From assembly GCF_012641405.1 (NCBI RefSeq), contig NZ_JABAII010000013.1, positions 1-64,000 of the forward strand: a DNA stretch of 64,000 bases, read 5' to 3'. Origin of the DNA: Rhizobium sp. P40RR-XXII. Its GTDB lineage: Bacteria; Pseudomonadota; Alphaproteobacteria; Rhizobiales; Rhizobiaceae. The notes below the pieces were generated by a model, which ran no database searches, was not told the DNA's origin, and was given only the letters and a program-made list of their open reading frames with translations. Made by a program: the position numbers and the translations under genes. This document shows positions 1 to 8,325 of this stretch, piece by piece; position 1 is the stretch's first letter, and the number at the start of each line of letters is the position of its first letter.

Positions 1-143
1 ATCTCTACGCCCAGCGCCACCTGATCGAGTGCTGCTTCTCCAGACTCAAGCAGTTCCGCAGGGTCGCTACGCGCTTCGAAAAAACCGCCGAAAACTACCT
101 CGCAGTCGTCACTATCGCAGCAATCGTCCTATGGATCAGATAA
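1..143 (+). CDS. IS5-family transposase, C-terminal end (cut by window edge)
   Basis: The reading frame is open from the window edge (first full codon at base 3) to TAA at 141-143. It reads LYAQRHLIECCFSRLKQFRR, then a segment rich in Val, Ile and Ala. This is the conserved tail of IS5/IS427-type DDE transposases, in which the R-x7-E...K-x-F-R-R region holds the last catalytic Glu. Whether the element is intact cannot be judged because the rest lies outside the window. No clear terminal inverted repeat was identified in the 41 bases before the next gene. Confidence 0.8.
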   Translation, partial: LYAQRHLIECCFSRLKQFRRVATRFEKTAENYLAVVTIAAIVLWIR

Positions 144-184
144 CTGTCCACTCTTCCTAGCCCGCAAGGGCAAGTTGCGGTGCC

Positions 185-979
185 TCAGAAGCCGTAGTCG
201 CGGGCAAGCCACGCATCCAGCAGATTTCGCGATGCCTTGATTGCAGCGTCCGTATCCTGCGCGATGATGGCGTCGAGGATGGCCTTGTGAAGGGGCAGCG
301 CCCGCTTTTGGCCCTCGGCTATGTCTTCCTGGCCGGAAAGCGTGCGATTGGCGTAGATCCCGACGGCGATCAGGTCGATCAGCTGCGAATAGATCATGTT
401 GTGCGTGGCGGCGAAGATCGCCGTATGAAAGCGCAGGTCGGCGTCGGCATTGCTGTCGACGTCGCCGATGGTGGAAACCATTTCCGCATAAGCGGAGTTC
501 ATTGCGGCAATGTCGCTCTCGCTGCGGCGCAGAGCCGCGCGCGCCGTGGCTTCCGGTTCGAGCGCCAGCCGCAAGTCCTTGATCGAACGCATGATTTCGA
601 CCGACGGGCCTGTTTCGTAGTACCATACCATGACATCCGTATCGAGGTGATGCCAGTTGGCGCGCTCCTTGACGCGCGTGCCGACGCGGGTCTTGATCTC
701 CACCAGCCCCTTGCCGGCAAGGCACTTCATCGCTTCGCGAATGACGGTGCGGCTGATGCCGAACTGTTCGACGAGATCCGGTTCGTTCGGCAGTGTCGTG
801 CCGACGGGATAGTCGCCGCGGATGATACGTCGGCCGAGTTCATGGACGAAATAACCGAAGACGCCGCGCCGCGGGATCGTACCGTATTTTCGCACAAAGG
901 CGTCGAAGGGCGATTGCGTTACGATCAGTTTCGACTCCGGCGTGGCCGGGATGGTCAATGCGTCGTGGCCATGTTTCAT
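185..979 (-). CDS. GntR-family transcriptional regulator, FadR/FCD subfamily
   Basis: A 264-aa protein with an N-terminal winged helix-turn-helix at about residues 38-107 (core LPNEPDLVEQFGISRTVIRE) and an all-helical FCD ligand-binding domain at about 125-250. The FCD domain keeps the Asp/His pattern (DADLRFHTAIF, then LHKAILDAI) that binds a metal and a carboxylate ligand in this family. Such proteins usually repress genes for sugar-acid or organic-acid use. No catabolic gene lies next to it on its own strand: the IS5 end is downstream and an efflux gene is divergent, so its target is unknown and may have been lost through the insertion. There are about 35 residues before the HTH, which is slightly long; a later start is possible. 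Confidence 0.9.
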   Translation of the reverse strand: MKHGHDALTIPATPESKLIVTQSPFDAFVRKYGTIPRRGVFGYFVHELGRRIIRGDYPVGTTLPNEPDLVEQFGISRTVIREAMKCLAGKGLVEIKTRVGTRVKERANWHHLDTDVMVWYYETGPSVEIMRSIKDLRLALEPEATARAALRRSESDIAAMNSAYAEMVSTIGDVDSNADADLRFHTAIFAATHNMIYSQLIDLIAVGIYANRTLSGQEDIAEGQKRALPLHKAILDAIIAQDTDAAIKASRNLLDAWLARDYGF

Positions 980-1397
980 TATGCGGCTCTTGTTCCTTAT
1001 TGATGCGCCGTCGCGAAGACACTCGTCAGCTTACACTGCATTTCGAGACTTCAAGCCGGTGTCTCGGCTGGTTTGGGGCTGTTCCATATTGTTATGGCGT
1101 CGGTCCTGTTGTTCTTCCTGCGGCATTCTTCCGACGAAAAACCCTAGCATGTCTTGCGCATGCATGCCTACTAGCGGCCGATTGATCGCTTTGTTCACCA
1201 ACATGAACCTGCCGAGGCGCTTTGCGCGGAGCGCGTTTGGATCGAGAAAGCACTCGGCTTACCGATCAAATTGCGCACCGTCCGCCTCGCGAAACGTGAT
1301 CGCTTAATCGATTGATGGGACGATTTCGACTATCGTAAACGTTACCGAACCGGTTAAATGCATGCGGGATGCGAGGAGGATTCGGAGTTGCTGATCG
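980..1397. other. Intergenic stretch between GntR gene and MFS gene, with a possible coding remnant
   Basis: This 418-bp divergent region holds no convincing full gene. On the plus strand, bases 1175-1315 are open in one frame and end DRLID-stop; the peptide (for example ERVWIEKALGLPIKLRTVRL) has the composition of real protein, but no start codon or family could be recognised. It may be the tail of a decayed gene left beside the IS element. The last 65 bases carry the operator-like sequence listed separately. Confidence 0.35.
1335..1357. promoter_or_regulatory. Operator-like sequence before the MFS gene
   Basis: Two CG-centred near-palindromes stand next to each other: GTAAACGTTAC, then an exact 8-bp palindrome AACCGGTT at 1348-1355, 41-63 bp before the MFS start. 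CG-centred sites of this kind are typical of LacI- or TetR-type repressors. No such repressor gene lies beside it, so this is only a candidate. Confidence 0.3.
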
Positions 1398-2861
1398 ATG
1401 AATGACATGTCCAGGCCCGGGCAGCGGGAGGAAGCGCGGGAGGCTGGCTCCCGCTCGCTGTTGATAGCACTGCTCGTGGCCGGCGCCTTCTTCATGGAAA
1501 ACCTGGATGGCACTGTCATCGCGACCGCCTTGCCGCAGATGGCCGTTTCCTTCGGTGCCCGCCCGGTCGATCTCAATATCGGCATGAGCGCCTATCTGCT
1601 GACGCTTGGTGTTTTCATTCCCATCAGCGGCTGGATCAGCGATCGCTTCGGCGCCCGTCTGGTCTTCACCACGGCGGTCGTCATCTTTACGCTGGCTTCG
1701 GTCCTGTGCGGCTTTGCCAACGGCGTCGGTTCCTTCGTTGCCATGCGCATTCTGCAGGGCATCGGCGGGGCGATGATGGTGCCGGTGGGCAGATTGGTCG
1801 TCTTGAACAACACGCCGAAGGATAAGCTGATTTCGGCGATCGCAACGATCACCTGGCCGGCGCTGGTGGCGCCGATCCTCGGGCCGCCGCTCGGCGGCTT
1901 CATCACCGATCACGCAAGCTGGCGCTGGATCTTCTTCCTCAATCTGCCGCTCGGCATTCTGGCCTTCGCCTTCTCGCTCACGCTCATTCCCGAAACCAAG
2001 AGCACGGCGCGTCCCCCTTTCGATTGGCTCGGCTTCGCCATCAGCGGCATCGGCCTGGCGAGCCTGATGTATGGGTTGGAGCTGATCGGACGCCCCGATC
2101 CCGCATGGCTGCAAGCATGGGCCTATGTGATCGCCGGCTTCATCCTGCTTGCCGTTGCCGTGTTTCATTTTCTGCGGACGGAGCATCCGCTCATCGATCT
2201 CTCCGGGCTAAGGCTGCCGACCTTCGCCATCACCATTTCCGGCGGGTCGTTGTTCCGCACGGCCATTGGCGCCGTGCCCTTCCTCCTGCCGCTGATGTTC
2301 CAGGTCGGCTTCGGGCTCAGCGCCTTTCACGCGGGCATGCTGACCTTAGCCGTTTTTGCCGGCAATCTGGCGATGAAGCCGGCGACGACGCCCATCCTGC
2401 GCCGCTTCGGCTTCAAGCCGGTGCTGATCGTCAACGGCATCCTCAACGCCATCTTCATCGCGGCCTGCGCGCTGTTTTCGCCCGACACCCCTCTCTGGTT
2501 TATCTTGCCGGTGCTGTTCATCGGCGGCATGTGCCGGTCGATGCATTTCACTGCGCTGAATACGATCGCTTTTGCCGATATTCCGCCCCAGCAGATGACG
2601 GGCGCCAATACGCTGTTCAGCACGGTTTTTCAGCTGACCATGGGTATGGGTATCGCCGTCGGCGCCATCGGCATCCGCATCGGCCAGGCGATCAGTGCGC
2701 CGCTCGGTGCAAGCGGCATCGTTGCCATCGAATTTCGTTTGGCCTTCGTGATGCTGGGCATCATTGCGCTGTTTGCCGTGCTGGACTGCCTGCCGCTGGA
2801 CCGTAGGGCAGGCGATAACGTCTCGCGCAAGCCGAAGCTGGGCGCTAGGAAGGCGGCGTAA
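1398..2861 (+). CDS. MFS multidrug efflux transporter, DHA2 (EmrB/QacA) family
   Basis: A 487-aa inner-membrane protein that probably exports a drug or toxic compound in exchange for protons. Hydrophobic segments run through most of its length, with about 14 expected as in the DHA2 family. Visible family motifs are MENLDGTVIATALPQM in helix 1, GWISDRFGARLVF (motif A, loop 2-3), and a motif C region around LGPPLGGFITD near residues 160-175. The C-terminal tail is short and basic. No EmrA-type membrane-fusion partner is adjacent, so it probably works alone, as MdtD-type pumps do. The ATG at 1398 is preceded by GGAGG at 1376-1380; ATG at 1407 is an alternative. Confidence 0.9.
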   Translation: MNDMSRPGQREEAREAGSRSLLIALLVAGAFFMENLDGTVIATALPQMAVSFGARPVDLNIGMSAYLLTLGVFIPISGWISDRFGARLVFTTAVVIFTLASVLCGFANGVGSFVAMRILQGIGGAMMVPVGRLVVLNNTPKDKLISAIATITWPALVAPILGPPLGGFITDHASWRWIFFLNLPLGILAFAFSLTLIPETKSTARPPFDWLGFAISGIGLASLMYGLELIGRPDPAWLQAWAYVIAGFILLAVAVFHFLRTEHPLIDLSGLRLPTFAITISGGSLFRTAIGAVPFLLPLMFQVGFGLSAFHAGMLTLAVFAGNLAMKPATTPILRRFGFKPVLIVNGILNAIFIAACALFSPDTPLWFILPVLFIGGMCRSMHFTALNTIAFADIPPQQMTGANTLFSTVFQLTMGMGIAVGAIGIRIGQAISAPLGASGIVAIEFRLAFVMLGIIALFAVLDCLPLDRRAGDNVSRKPKLGARKAA

Positions 2862-2882
2862 CGATCATGTATTGCGAGGTGG

Positions 2883-3023
2883 TCAGTGCGGGTATTCGAT
2901 GATGTTGTAGTGCAGCAATATCGCGGGTATCGCCATCAGGATGATCAGAAGCATTGCGAAGCTTGCCGCACGCAACATCTTCATCCGGCGGGCGCGCTGA
3001 CCGGTCCAATCATATACTGTCAT
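2883..3023 (-). CDS. Small single-span membrane peptide, 46 aa
   Basis: This short gene encodes MTVYDWTGQRARRMKMLRAA, then a hydrophobic stretch (FAMLLIILMAIPAILL) and a polar tail ending EYPH. The layout is a positively charged N-terminal part, one membrane helix and a short outside tail, which predicts a small inner-membrane protein. The ATG has a strong Shine-Dalgarno sequence, GGAGGGG, 8 bases upstream on the minus strand. It is convergent with the MFS gene and divergent from the polyol dehydrogenase gene. I do not recognise a family, and no function is proposed. Confidence 0.55.
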   Translation of the reverse strand: MTVYDWTGQRARRMKMLRAASFAMLLIILMAIPAILLHYNIIEYPH

Positions 3024-3117
3024 AATGAGCCCCTCCTTCTCTTTAATTATTAGAAGGCAAGAAATGGAACTCCAGTCAATATTGGCAATAGGGAGCTAAC
3101 TAATAAGAAATGTCTAA

Positions 3118-3131
3118 TATTGGCGCCAATA
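3118..3131. promoter_or_regulatory. 14-bp perfect palindrome, candidate operator
   Basis: TATTGGCGCCAATA is a perfect palindrome. A related sequence, AATATTGGCAATA, stands 38 bp upstream at 3078-3090 and shares the 9-mer AATATTGGC. Both lie in an A+T-rich part of the divergent region between the 46-aa membrane peptide and the polyol dehydrogenase. This suggests a repressor or activator site for one or both genes. Confidence 0.4.
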
Positions 3132-3272
3132 ATGAGCGGTTGACTGCAAGAATGCGGACTTCATCGGCATCGCGTAAAGATCGTTTTGTGACGCCGGCTC
3201 ACACGTTATAACGGATAAAGATTTCGTCCCTGTGTCAGCGGGGCGTTGGTTGCTTGGAAAGAGGAAGAGGCG

Positions 3273-4319
3273 ATGAGCAAGATGCGTGCCCTGGTTTTGG
3301 AGCGTCAGCATGAACTGTCGATCCGTGATATCGATCTGCCGCAGGAGGTTGGGCCGGGCGAGGTCAGGATCAAGATCCATACCGTCGGCGTCTGCGGATC
3401 CGACGTGCATTACTATACGCATGGCAAGATCGGCCCCTTCGTCGTCAACGCGCCGATGGTGCTCGGCCACGAGGCTGCCGGCACGGTGGTCGAAGTCGGC
3501 GCCGGCGTGACGCATCTGAAGGTTGGCGACCGGGTCTGTATGGAGCCCGGCATCCCCGATGCCAACTCCAAGGCGAGCCGCCTCGGCATGTACAATGTCG
3601 ATCCCGCCGTCGCCTTCTGGGCAACGCCGCCGATCCATGGCGTGCTAACGCCCTTCGTCGTTCATCCGGCCAATTATACCTTCAAGCTGCCTGATAATGT
3701 CAGCTTTGCTGAGGGCGCCATGGTCGAGCCCTTCGCTGTCGGCATGCAGGCCGCGACCAAGGCCCGGATAACGCCCGGCGACACCGCCGTCGTTCTTGGT
3801 GCCGGCCCGATCGGCATCATGGTGGCGGTTGCAGCCCTTGCCGGCGGCTGCGCGCGGGCGATCGTTGCCGATCTGGCCCAGCCAAAGCTCGATATCGCCG
3901 TCCAGTATCAGGGTGTCATCCCGGTCAACATTCGTGAAAGGGACCTGGTGGAAGAGGTCAATCGGCTCACGGACGGCTGGGGTGCGGATGTCGTCTTCGA
4001 ATGCTCGGGTTCGCCGAAGGCCTGGGAAACCGTCATGACGCTGCCGCGTCCCGGCGGCGTCATCGTTGCCGTCGGCCTGCCGGTCAATCCGGTCGGCTTC
4101 GATGTTTCCACGGCATCGACCAAGGAAATCCGCATCGAGACGATCTTCCGCTATGCCCATCAGTATGAGCGTTCCATCGCACTGATCGCGTCCGGCCGCG
4201 TCGATCTGAAGCCGTTGATCTCAGAGACCTTCGCCTTCGAGGAGTCGATCAAGGCTTTCGATCGTGCGGTCGAAGCCCGGCCGACTGACGTCAAGCTGCA
4301 GATCGTTCTGGATCAGTAA
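3273..4319 (+). CDS. NAD-dependent xylitol/polyol dehydrogenase (D-xylulose reductase type), zinc MDR family
   Basis: A 348-aa medium-chain dehydrogenase that oxidises a polyol such as xylitol or sorbitol to the ketose with NAD+. The catalytic-zinc region is intact: [18 protein letters not shown] supplies Cys and HEAAG the His-Glu pair. The Rossmann motif is VLGAGPIG at about residues 174-181. The lobe that holds a structural zinc in many relatives has lost its cysteines ([19 protein letters not shown]), as in sorbitol/xylitol dehydrogenases without structural zinc. The start at 3273 is chosen because GAGGAAGAGG precedes it at 3261-3270; an in-frame GTG or ATG-like start lies 27 bases upstream. 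A terminator follows, so it is probably transcribed alone. Confidence 0.88.
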   Translation: MSKMRALVLERQHELSIRDIDLPQEVGPGEVRIKIHTVGVCGSDVHYYTHGKIGPFVVNAPMVLGHEAAGTVVEVGAGVTHLKVGDRVCMEPGIPDANSKASRLGMYNVDPAVAFWATPPIHGVLTPFVVHPANYTFKLPDNVSFAEGAMVEPFAVGMQAATKARITPGDTAVVLGAGPIGIMVAVAALAGGCARAIVADLAQPKLDIAVQYQGVIPVNIRERDLVEEVNRLTDGWGADVVFECSGSPKAWETVMTLPRPGGVIVAVGLPVNPVGFDVSTASTKEIRIETIFRYAHQYERSIALIASGRVDLKPLISETFAFEESIKAFDRAVEARPTDVKLQIVLDQ

Positions 4320-4334
4320 GCTCTAATTGCAACT

Positions 4335-4388
4335 TCGCCTTGCCTTGAGGCTGATATCCAGCCCCGTGTATCGGCAAGGCGATGTTTT
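4335..4388 (+). terminator. Rho-independent terminator after the polyol dehydrogenase
   Basis: A 10-bp perfect stem, TCGCCTTGCC with GGCAAGGCGA, encloses 28 bases that contain a second small stem (GGCTG/CAGCC). It is followed by GTTTTTC. Confidence 0.75.
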
Positions 4389-4491
4389 TCCTGAGTTGCA
4401 CACGATCCGGTAGACGGCCCGGCAAAAGCGATGCTAGGTAGCCTTCAACAGAGGGAATAGGCTTTAACGCCGTGAAACGGGAAGGATCGCC

Positions 4492-6234
4492 GTGCCGCAC
4501 GACGTTGCATTGATCGCATTGATTGCCGCGGGCTTCGTGTTCGCGGCCATTTTCGGCTATCTGGCCGACAGGCTGCACCTGCCGCCGCTGGTCGGCTATC
4601 TGGTGGCTGGCGTCATTATCGGCTCGTCGACACCGGGCTTTGTCGCCGACGTTTCGCTGGCATCGCAATTGGCTGAGATCGGCGTCATCCTGCTGATGTT
4701 CGGCGTCGGCCTGCATTTTTCCGCCGCCGACCTTTTGGCGGTGCGCGGCGTCGCCATTCCCGGCGCCATCGGACAGATCGCAATCGCAACTCTCCTGGGT
4801 GTCGGGTTAACATCGCTATGGGGCTGGAGTGTCGGCGCCGGCGTGGTTTTCGGCTTGAGCCTTGCCGTTGCCAGTACCGTCGTGCTGTTGAAGGCGCTAG
4901 AAGAGCGCAACCTCGTGAGCTCAACCAATGGCCGCGTCGCCGTCGGTTGGCTGATCGTCGAGGATCTGGCCATGGTGCTCGCACTCGTCCTTCTGCCCGC
5001 CTTTGCCGGTGTCTTAGGCGGTCATGCGGATGCCGGCGAGCATGCCGTTTCCGGCTCGATCTGGCTGACGATCGGCATGACCCTCGTCAAGGTGGCTGCC
5101 TTCACAGCCGTTGCGATCTTCATCGGCCCGCGCGTCGTGCCCTGGCTCTTGACCTCGGTCGCCCGCACGGGCTCGCGCGAGCTGTTCACGCTGTCGGTTC
5201 TGGCGATCGCGCTCGGCATCGCCTTTGGCGCGGCGGAAATCTTCGGCGTATCTTTTGCGCTCGGCGCCTTCTTTGCCGGCCTCGTGATGAGTGAATCGCA
5301 TCTCAGCCACAGGGCAGCAGCCGACTCCCTGCCATTGCAGAATGCCTTTTCGGTGCTGTTCTTCGTGTCCGTCGGCATGCTTTTCGATCCGTCGGTACTG
5401 ATCCGCGAACCGCTGATGATCATCGGCGTGCTGGCGCTGATCATGCTGGGCAAGTCGCTGATTGCCTTCGGCGTCGTGCTGTTGCTGCGCTATCCCGCCA
5501 GCATCGGCTTTGCGGTTGCGGCTGGTCTTGCGCAGATCGGCGAATTCTCCTTCATTCTGGCCGGGCTTGGCGTTTCGCTGGGCCTCCTAACGCGGGAAGG
5601 GCAGGATCTCATTCTTGCCGGCGCGATCCTCTCGATCACGCTCAATCCGCTGGCCTTCTACGCCACGGAGAGGCTGGAGAAGTGGACCTTTGCCCGCTGG
5701 CCGTTCCTGGCGAACAAATACGGCATGGCCAAGCAGGACGGCCTGCGTCGTCAATTGACCGCGATCAACAAGCAGCGCGAGGAGCGGGATCGCCAGCACC
5801 ATCTCGAGATCGAGCAGCTCATCGAAACCTTCCCGATGTTTGCCGAACTCGATGATAACGAGCATGAGGAGCTGCTGTTGCTCTTCCGGCCACGATCGGC
5901 CTCGCCGGGCGACCGCGTCATTCGTATCGGGGATCGCGGCGACAGCATGTTCTTCATCGCCTCCGGTGCCGTCGAGGTGCAGGTGGAGGATGACGAGATC
6001 CGGCTCGGCGCCGGCGCCTTCTTTGGTGAAATGGCACTGTTGACGGGCGCACGCCGCACGGCCGATGTCGTCGCCGTCGATTTCTGTCAGCTCTTCGTGC
6101 TGGACCGCCGCGACTTCAATCTCTTCATGTCGCGGCATCCGCAATTGCGCGCCGCCGTCAGCCGCATGGCGCGGGAGCGACAGGAGAGCAACGTGTCGCG
6201 CCAGCGGCGCGACCTGTCGCAGGATGCAGGCTGA
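4492..6234 (+). CDS. Kef-type monovalent cation:proton antiporter with C-terminal cyclic-nucleotide-binding domain
   Basis: A 580-aa inner-membrane protein of the CPA2 family. About residues 1-390 form the Na+/H+-exchanger-type core with many hydrophobic segments and the conserved start LPPLVGYLVAGVIIG. Where E. coli KefB/C carry an NAD-binding TrkA-N domain, this protein has a cNMP-binding fold at about residues 445-570 with a phosphate-binding cassette, FGEMALLTGARRTADV, that includes the key Glu and Arg. The likely role is K+ or Na+ efflux controlled by cAMP or cGMP, but the ligand is inferred. The start is GTG at 4492 with GGAAGGA at 4479-4485. It stands alone between a terminator and a convergent gene 4 bp away. 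Confidence 0.85.
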   Translation: MPHDVALIALIAAGFVFAAIFGYLADRLHLPPLVGYLVAGVIIGSSTPGFVADVSLASQLAEIGVILLMFGVGLHFSAADLLAVRGVAIPGAIGQIAIATLLGVGLTSLWGWSVGAGVVFGLSLAVASTVVLLKALEERNLVSSTNGRVAVGWLIVEDLAMVLALVLLPAFAGVLGGHADAGEHAVSGSIWLTIGMTLVKVAAFTAVAIFIGPRVVPWLLTSVARTGSRELFTLSVLAIALGIAFGAAEIFGVSFALGAFFAGLVMSESHLSHRAAADSLPLQNAFSVLFFVSVGMLFDPSVLIREPLMIIGVLALIMLGKSLIAFGVVLLLRYPASIGFAVAAGLAQIGEFSFILAGLGVSLGLLTREGQDLILAGAILSITLNPLAFYATERLEKWTFARWPFLANKYGMAKQDGLRRQLTAINKQREERDRQHHLEIEQLIETFPMFAELDDNEHEELLLLFRPRSASPGDRVIRIGDRGDSMFFIASGAVEVQVEDDEIRLGAGAFFGEMALLTGARRTADVVAVDFCQLFVLDRRDFNLFMSRHPQLRAAVSRMARERQESNVSRQRRDLSQDAG

Positions 6235-6238
6235 ATCC

Positions 6239-7150
6239 CTAGCGACGCTTCAGCCAGGATTTCGAGACGCGGCAGGCCATGGTATAGGCAGGATCGAAGA
6301 TGTTGCCGACATCATAGCGCACGACCTGGCCGAGCAGGTGGCTCGCCGCCGTCTTGTCGAGGCCGTAATCGGCGCCGAGCCAGCGCAGCATTTCGCTGGT
6401 GGCATGCTGCAGCGCCTGGTCGAGCGGCCGGGCATTGCCGATGGTGAAGATATCCTCTACCGTCTCGCCGCGCGGCCAGACGATCGTCTTTTTCTTCTCC
6501 ACGCTCAGGCGCACCGTCACCTCGAAGGTGGTTTCGATGCCCGTACCGACGATCTCGCCGTCGCCTTGCACCGCATGACAGTCGCCCAGAAAAAAGAGCG
6601 CGCCGGGTGCTGATACCGGAAACCAGATGGTCGTGCCCGGCCCGAGCAGGCGATAATCCATATTGCCGCCGAACTCACCGCTGGTCGCGGTCGATATGGC
6701 CTGGCCAAGCGACGGCGCGACCCCGAAGCAGCCGATCATCGGCGACAACGGCAGAGTAAGGCTTTCGAGACCGGCGACGGGTTCGGCCAGCCGCGCTGTC
6801 AGAGCTTCACGATCGATCCGCCATATCACCTTTTCGCTCGCGGGCAGGGAGCGGACGTCGTGCGGGTCGACGACATTGCTCGCGACCACGCTGCGGGTGA
6901 AGCCGGTATCGCGCGTCGGCACCATGGTCAGGATATCGACTTTGAGGGAATCGCCCGGCTCCGCGCCCTCGACGAAGATCGGCCCGTTCATCGGATTGGG
7001 GCCAGAGATGCGATTGATGTCGTCCTTGTCGTAGCCGGCGGCGTCGAGCGTTTCGGTGATAACCGTATCGCCGTCGGCGACATGCAGGGCCGGCGGCAGC
7101 GAACCGATGACATTGTGATAATGGGTGGGGTCGAAACGGTGCGTTGCCAT
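6239..7150 (-). CDS. Acetamidase/formamidase family protein
   Basis: A 303-aa protein of the FmdA/AmdA family, which hydrolyses formamide, acetamide or related short amides to ammonia and the acid. Family features are the early HYHNVIGSLPPALHVADGDTV, GPNPMNGPIFVEGAEPGD, and the Gly-rich core IGCFGVAPS with SGEFGGNMD. The start at 7150 (MATHRFDPTHYHN) is chosen because family proteins begin here; the frame is open further upstream but that part has no similarity to the family. It is convergent with the antiporter and ends 4 bp from it. The substrate is not decided by the sequence. Confidence 0.82.
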   Translation of the reverse strand: MATHRFDPTHYHNVIGSLPPALHVADGDTVITETLDAAGYDKDDINRISGPNPMNGPIFVEGAEPGDSLKVDILTMVPTRDTGFTRSVVASNVVDPHDVRSLPASEKVIWRIDREALTARLAEPVAGLESLTLPLSPMIGCFGVAPSLGQAISTATSGEFGGNMDYRLLGPGTTIWFPVSAPGALFFLGDCHAVQGDGEIVGTGIETTFEVTVRLSVEKKKTIVWPRGETVEDIFTIGNARPLDQALQHATSEMLRWLGADYGLDKTAASHLLGQVVRYDVGNIFDPAYTMACRVSKSWLKRR

Positions 7151-7289
7151 TTTGCTTAAGCCTTGTGTCGAATCCTGTTGCGGCAGCCTATGACGACTCC
7201 GCGCGTCTAGGAAAGAGCGCCGCGACGATATTTGTGCGATGGCCACCTCGCTCGGGACGCGAGCAAGTACCCGCCATTGCAGGCTCGCC

Positions 7290-8240
7290 TCAAGCGAAAT
7301 GATCGCGAAATGCCTGCGGCGTGGTGCCGAATTTCCGCATGAAATTACGCCGCATGGTTTCTTCCGAACTGAAGCCGCAGCGCATGCGCGCCTGATGAAC
7401 GGTCAGGCCTTCTTGCAGCATGTGGCGGGCTGCCTCGATGCGGATTTCTTCGACGGCTCGCGCCGGTGTCCGCCCGGTTGCTTTCAGATAATGGCGCGAA
7501 AAGCTGCGCGCGCTCATATTCGCCTGCCCGGCGAGCGCCGGCAGGGAAAGATCGGCGCGCAGATTGTCCATGATCCAGCCGTGCAGGCGGTCGAAGCGTT
7601 CGCCACCGTCCTGAAGCCTAAGCGCCGCACTGAATTGCGCCTGGCCGCCTGGCCGCTTCAGGAAGACGACGAGTGCGCGGGCAACTGAAAGCGCCAGGGT
7701 GCGGCCAAGATCGGCCTCGACCAAGGCGAGGGAAAGATCGATACCGGCAGTCACGCCCGCAGAACTCCAGATCTGCCCGTCCTGAACGAAGATCGGATCG
7801 GGCTCGAGCTTCACATGCGGAAAGCGCTTGGCGAATTCTTCGCAACGGTTCCAATGGGTCGCCGCCCGGCGCCCGTCCAAAAGACCGGCTTCCGCAAGCA
7901 GAAAGGCGCCGCTGCAGACGGAGGCTATTCGCCGGGCACTCGCGGCTCGCCGGCGCACCCATTCGATCAGGCCGAGATTGTCGCAGGCTTTATTGACACC
8001 CCAGCCGCCGGCGATGATCAATGTGTCGAGCGGATGATCGGTATCGACAAGCGGCGCGGTCATGAGCGCGAGACCCGAGCTCGTTCGGGTCTGAGTGTGT
8101 TCCGCGACCACGACGGCCTCGTAGGGTTTCGGCCGATCGAGCTCGAGCGCTGCCTCGTTGGCGCTGGTGAAAACCTGCAGCGGGCCGGTGATGTCAAGCA
8201 GCTGCGCATTGTCAAAGGCGAGAATTTCGATGCGGCGCAT
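7290..8240 (-). CDS. GlxA-type transcriptional regulator (DJ-1/PfpI domain plus AraC HTH)
   Basis: A 316-aa regulator. The N-terminal half is a DJ-1/PfpI-like domain that keeps the nucleophile-elbow Cys (IASVCSGAFLLAEAGLL) although these proteins are not thought to be enzymes. The C-terminal third is an AraC-type double helix-turn-helix (ANMSARSFSRHYLKATGRTP, then RCGFSSEETMRRNFMRKFG). It is divergent from the DJ-1/PfpI enzyme gene, with 85 bp between the starts, so it probably controls that gene. The start at 8240 (MRRIEILAFDNAQLLDITGP) matches the family; an upstream in-frame extension of 31 codons would overlap the divergent gene. Confidence 0.88.
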   Translation of the reverse strand: MRRIEILAFDNAQLLDITGPLQVFTSANEAALELDRPKPYEAVVVAEHTQTRTSSGLALMTAPLVDTDHPLDTLIIAGGWGVNKACDNLGLIEWVRRRAASARRIASVCSGAFLLAEAGLLDGRRAATHWNRCEEFAKRFPHVKLEPDPIFVQDGQIWSSAGVTAGIDLSLALVEADLGRTLALSVARALVVFLKRPGGQAQFSAALRLQDGGERFDRLHGWIMDNLRADLSLPALAGQANMSARSFSRHYLKATGRTPARAVEEIRIEAARHMLQEGLTVHQARMRCGFSSEETMRRNFMRKFGTTPQAFRDHFA

Positions 8241-8325
8241 GATTGGCAAGAAATGACGGTGGTTTGGCAAATGTGCCAGATCGTTGTCGCATAAGCTCGC
8301 AAAAGTCAACCATCGGAGACATATC

